Assembly (NCBI GenBank): GCA_024516155.1
Contig: JAJJXM010000147.1
Coordinates: forward strand, 1 to 32,925
DNA from: Pyronema omphalodes
Lineage: Eukaryota > Ascomycota > Pezizomycetes > Pezizales > Pyronemataceae
Direction: 5' to 3'
Length of the DNA stretch: 32,925 nucleotides
Shown here: positions 29,101 through 32,925 of the stretch, in pieces
How the letters are laid out: each line of letters opens with the position of its first letter
How positions within the stretch are numbered: position 1 is the first letter of the stretch
Translations under genes and position numbers: made by a program
Notes under the pieces: model-generated
What the model was told of the DNA's origin: nothing
What the model saw: the letters and a program-made list of their open reading frames with translations, nothing else
Databases searched by the model: none

Positions 29101-30125
29101 CGGGTCTGTTTCCATCTCCTCCTGGCCCGGGTCATGTCTTTACGTGTCAGGCGTACCTCCTCCGTCCATCATCTCTTCGACCGCGGGGTTGGGGTGAGGG
29201 TAGGTGTTGATATCGCGGCGGCGGTTTGGATAGAGTCGCGAAGGAGGGCAGCCCATTCGTCGACGGTTCTCGGCGGAGGGGTTGGCTCGGAGGTGGGACC
29301 ACCGGGGGTAGGAAGCTTCGGTGAGGCGTTGCAATTCTTCGGTGAAGGTCTCCAGTCCGTCTTGCGCCAGTTTAGTCGTGTAGTGTCGCCTGCGGTGTTG
29401 TGGTGGTCTGGGTGTAAGGAGTTGATTTGGAAACGGATCACCTCGTGGTCCGATCCCGTGGCAATGCCGTCGTCAATGGCCCAAGAAGAAATTTCCCTTG
29501 CCATCGCCGGGGCTGCCAGAGTCAGGTCGAGGACCGAAGAGCCCGATCCGTCTCGATAGTGGTAAGTAGGAACGTCCGGGACGTTTACCAGTTGCCAGTG
29601 ATGGTCTTCCATCAGTTCCACCAGCACGTCTGCTCTCGCTGGTCTGCGTGCGTGGGAGTTCCACAGAGGGTGATGGGCATTGAGGTCCCCTGTGATCACG
29701 CAACGGTGGGGGAGAGTGAGGGGGGTAAGGGAGCGGGGGACGGTATATAATTTTGTTTGGGGGTCTTTTTCATTATAGATATTTAAGAGGTAAAAGGAGG
29801 GAATGAGTGTGGTGCTAACCTCGAGTACCTGGAGGTCAGGATCTCCGCTGACGTCCGGTCTTGGTGTGACTCGAACATGTGGGTTGAGGCGAGAGATATA
29901 TGCAGCAGTGCGATTGACTTTGTGGTGGCTGCGGGGGGGAAGTAACAAAAGGAAATCTGGATGTGTGATTGCGTACCGGGGATCTTTAACGTTAATCTCT
30001 TGTACCAGCAATATGTCTATTTTGGATCCTGCTGAGTTCAGCAGTGTTGTTAGTGCGGTGGCGCTGCGATTCGTGTTATGTGACACGATGCGAAGGGTCG
30101 CCGCTGATGAGTCGTATCTATTCAT
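26124..30125 (-). pseudogene. LINE ORF2 (B2): endonuclease, reverse transcriptase, RNase H; nonsense codon and two frameshifts
   Basis: ATG 30125 to TAA 26124, with all motifs listed for B1, including YIDD at 28056-28067. The endonuclease is in frame across the site where B1 is shifted (about 29506). After the endonuclease a 1-nt deletion (about 29351) and a 1-nt insertion (about 29264) put about 30 codons out of frame. A TGA at 29169-29171 replaces a tryptophan codon of the RSKRWW motif. The frame is then open for more than 1,000 codons to the end. The lesions are different from those in B1, so each arose after the copies separated or in assembly. Confidence 0.93.
29169..29171 (-). other. 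Premature stop in B2 ORF2
   Basis: TGA where B1 has TGG: a G-to-A change on the coding strand, placed between endonuclease and reverse transcriptase. Confidence 0.85.
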
Positions 30126-32030
30126 CAGCGGTCATGGTGGTGTCGGCGATGGGGTTTCATTTCGGAGGGGATGGCGTCTAGGGGTGTTGTCTCCGGGCGA
30201 GTCTTCTGCCAGGCTTCCCTGACGACGTTCACTTTGACGGGGCAGCGGGTGCTGTATGCGGCGTGGTGGACGTCTGTGAGTCCAGCGGCGACACAATTGG
30301 CACACTTGTAGAGGGTGTGTTGACATTTGCGGCCCTGGATTGTGGGACACTGGCTGCATTGGTGATATTCGGTGGGGTGAGGGGCGGCGCATATCGCGCA
30401 AGCGGGGCCATTGTCAGCTGGGCAGATTGCATGATGATGTCCAAATTTCTGGCACCTGCGGCATTGGTCAATGGAACGGGCGGTGAAGAATTCTGTCACC
30501 TTGCGTTGTTCGAATAATACTGTCACCTTTGTTCTCTTGAGGAGGTTGTATTCCTCGCTGGACTTCAGTGCGATCATCACACTGGAGGCGGTCTTACCAA
30601 CACGCTTGTCCGGGTGAGAGATGTACCTTGGGGGTTGTGTCAGGCGTACTTTGTGGTTCGTCTCGATTTCTTGCTGCAATTTTTGCATACCCTCGGCGGT
30701 GTCCTCGTAGTAGTCCGTGGGGATTCCGTGGACTGCCAGCTTATACCATTTTTCGTTAAGTCGGGGGGGCAAGAGGTTCGGGTGGACTGTGCAGGCAGCG
30801 GCGTGGATAACAGAGAGGTGGGGGGGTGAGATCGGTAATGGATGTGTTCGGGGAGGGGGTAAGCATGAGGCTTCCTGCCATATTTTTCCTAACCGTCATG
30901 ATGTTTCCTTCCACCTTCGCCTTGTGTAGGGCTTCGTTGATAGCTAATCCAATGGCGATCTTAGAGCTATCGGGCAGGGCACGGGGGTCAGGGCAGGGGA
31001 TCACAATGTCTTGGACGCGGGGGGGGGTTCTTGCGTTGGGGGTTGGGTTTGGTGGTCTTAGGGGGGGTCTTTGATGGGGCATCGGCTTTCTCTTTGAACA
31101 ACTTGGTGGCCGCGGGTATTGGTCCTTGCCACGGTTCGTTCGCCTGGGGTGGGGGAGGGGGTAGGTGAGGGGGAGGAGTGAGCTCGTTCTTCCGGAGTTC
31201 AGCTTCGGCGTTCAAGCACCTCTGCTTCCAGTACTCGGCTTCGCTGAGGCGGGGGGCATGTTTGGAGGGTAAATCGAGAGGGGCGTTAACGGGCTGGGTA
31301 TCGGGGCTGGTGGTCTCGAGGGGGGTGGGGGATGCGGAGACGGGGGTGGGGGACACGGCGGTAGCTGTTCCTTTCGGTAGGAGGGACGGGGCGAGGAGTT
31401 GGACGGCGTCGTAGATGGATTGGAGGAGGGACTGGTTCTTGTTGATTGTCTTGAACGCTTTGTTGATTCTGTCGTTCGTTGTCTGGTCGGCGTGACGAAA
31501 CATGTCCGCGGTGGTAGCAAGATTGTGGTGGAGGACGTCGATGGATTGAGCGAGGTCGGCGTTGCTGGGAGGTGTGGCGTTAATCGGAGCGGTGTCGGGG
31601 TGGAGTCGTTTGACTAGTGCAGGAACGGGGGTGGAGTCTTCGGCGATATGGGTGATAGTATGGGCAGTGGAGGCGGCGGGGCGTTTTTTCTGTTTTCCGG
31701 TGGTTTGTTGGATGGAGTATTTAGGGTCATTGTTGCTCAGTTGATCGGGGGTGTCGGAGTTTTCGGGGAGGGGTTTTTTGTTGTGGGGTGTTTTGGGTGG
31801 GGCGTTGGTGGTGTTGCGAGAAGTTGGCGTTGGGAGCTGTCTCGGGGAGACGCGTCGTCGTCGCTGGAATCCTCGCTGACGTCAGAGCACGTGTCTACGT
31901 GCATCTCAACGTCGGACGCGTCGGACTCGTGCGGCTCTGCGTTAGCGCGTTTTTCTTTCGCGAGCGCTCGAGGGGGCGCTTTGTCGGGGGGGAGGGGCTG
32001 TTTCTCAACAGCGGAGGATCGGGTGGGCAT
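30125..32030 (-). pseudogene. LINE ORF1 (B2), zinc-knuckle protein; at least four frameshifts
   Basis: Same protein as B1 ORF1, from ATG 32030 to the ORF2 junction, with the three Cys/His knuckles open in one frame (30125-30772). Single-base differences from B1 at about 31833, 31018-31028, 30820-30827 and 30158 break the frame; three of these lie in G runs. The last one moves the terminal stop to TGA, which overlaps the ORF2 ATG as TGATG. It is intact at the site (about 31254) where B1 is shifted. Confidence 0.88.
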
Positions 32031-32925
32031 CGGAAGTTCGGAATAAGTTGATTCTGCGGTAGCGACAAGGAATCCGCGATTGAAATGATGGTTGTTGATG
32101 TGGGTGGAGGGTGGTGTTGATGGAACCGGTTCGCGGGGCTTTTCTCAGGGGCCCGAAAACTCTTTTTCGATGAAAACTCAACGAAAAAGAGAGGGCCTGA
32201 TCTGGAAATGCTGCGAATAGGTAATTCGGGGCTGCCGAACAATAATCCGCGATAAAATCTTGCGATTTCGGCGTGGTTGTTGAAAAGGCAGGGGGGGGTC
32301 GCTCTTTGCTGTTTGGTGTGTCCCGCTGTAGAGGTGGGTGGTTAGCGTCCATCGCTTAACCGGTGGTGAGGTAAGCGATGGCGAAGAGTCACGTGAGGAG
32401 GCTCTTGCTAAGCGAGCACTAAAATTTCTCGCGAGGAAAGGGGTCCGGAGGGGGGGAAATTTGGGGTGTCACCACAACCAGTGCTGCTGGGGGGGGGGGG
32501 GATTTGGGGGGGGGGGATTTCGGTATGCCGAAACCGAAAATAAGGTCGGTTTGATTTGGGGGGCGGGTGGTGGCGCGGCGTTGATGAAGTGAAAGTGCCC
32601 GGAATCCGGCCCGGAGGTCCCAGAATCGCTTTTTTCCGCTGAATCTAACGGTAAACGGGTAGCTGGGTTCCGAAAATCGAGATTCGGGGTAATTCCGAGG
32701 TAAGAAGTCGATTGCCGATTCGAAATCGGGGAAATTGTTGTCGTTGTCGCACATGCAGGGGGGGGTCAGCGGTTGCTGTGTGGTGTCGTTTTGTAGGTTT
32801 GGGGCGCTTAGGTGTGGTGTACCACTTGATCGGGCCCGTGATGATTGCTACCGAATTCGCCATGCGATCGAAGACAGGGGGAGTGTCAGCGGCACCGCCA
32901 GGGTAAGTAAGGTGGCTCCTATGGA
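32031..32925 (-). promoter_or_regulatory. Structured 5' leader of B2 (to window edge)
   Basis: Matches the B1 leader, including the three poly(C) modules and the inverted repeats at 32160-32191, 32349-32381 and 32715-32729. Several 1- to 4-nt differences lie in G/C homopolymers. The 5' limit of the element is not visible. Confidence 0.5.

Larger units (their letters stand above)
25326..32925 (-). mobile_element. LINE family B, copy B2 (5' end at or beyond window edge)
   Basis: Collinear with B1 over about 7.6 kb: AAAT tail (25326-25344), 3' UTR, ORF2, ORF1, structured leader. It differs by scattered, mostly transition, substitutions and by 1-nt indels in G/C runs. The sequence next to its tail (..GACGAGAATG) is unrelated to that next to the B1 tail (..GGTGGGGCG), which favours a separate insertion, although a tandem duplication is not excluded. 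Confidence 0.9.

Overview
The window is a repeat-dominated block of a eukaryotic nuclear genome, most likely a filamentous fungus. The evidence for a fungus is indirect: long non-LTR retrotransposons (LINEs) whose ORF2 carries an apurinic-type endonuclease, a reverse transcriptase, an RNase H and a C-terminal Cys/His motif (the layout of Tad1/I-type elements), G+C-rich elements, and no bacterial gene architecture. I see no intact host gene. The species cannot be named from this sequence.

Layout. 1-1905 (+): a LINE-related element that encodes only an ORF1-like protein (copy A; its 5' end is outside the window). 1906-2402: unassigned. 2403-4241 (+): the reverse transcriptase/RNase H end of a Ty1/copia pol gene with three in-frame stops, followed by a candidate 3' LTR (about 4604-4762). 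4763-7395: mostly unassigned, but with a 34-bp minisatellite (5957-6189) and a decayed LINE ORF2 end (6235-6520, -). 7396-17117 (-): a head-to-tail train of one LINE family: a 5'-truncated copy C1 (7396-9446), an ORF1-only fragment D2 (9447-10310), and a nearly complete ORF2 copy C3 (10311-17117). C3 is split in its endonuclease by a complete 2.0-kb ORF1-only element D (14955-16954) with a 15-bp target-site duplication. 17118-24715 and 25326-32925 (-): two near-identical copies (B1, B2) of a second family with ORF1 (three zinc knuckles) and ORF2. Between them, 24716-25140 (-) is a decayed LINE RNase H.

How the parts work together. B and C encode the enzymes for target-primed reverse transcription. 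The A and D elements encode only an ORF1-like protein but share with the LINEs a purine-rich 3' UTR core and a terminal AACC/GGTT hairpin just upstream of the short-repeat tail. This is what is expected of non-autonomous partners mobilised by a LINE enzyme in trans, comparable to mammalian HAL1 elements. ORF1 and ORF2 overlap by 8 nt (ATGNNTAG) in B1 and C3, pointing to coupled translation. The 5' leaders of B and D share poly(C)-TGC modules, and the B leader also carries strong inverted repeats.

Every autonomous copy seen here is broken by a frameshift, a nonsense codon, an insertion or a truncation. The A and D ORF1 frames are intact. Many B1/B2 frameshifts lie in G/C homopolymers, so assembly error should be considered.
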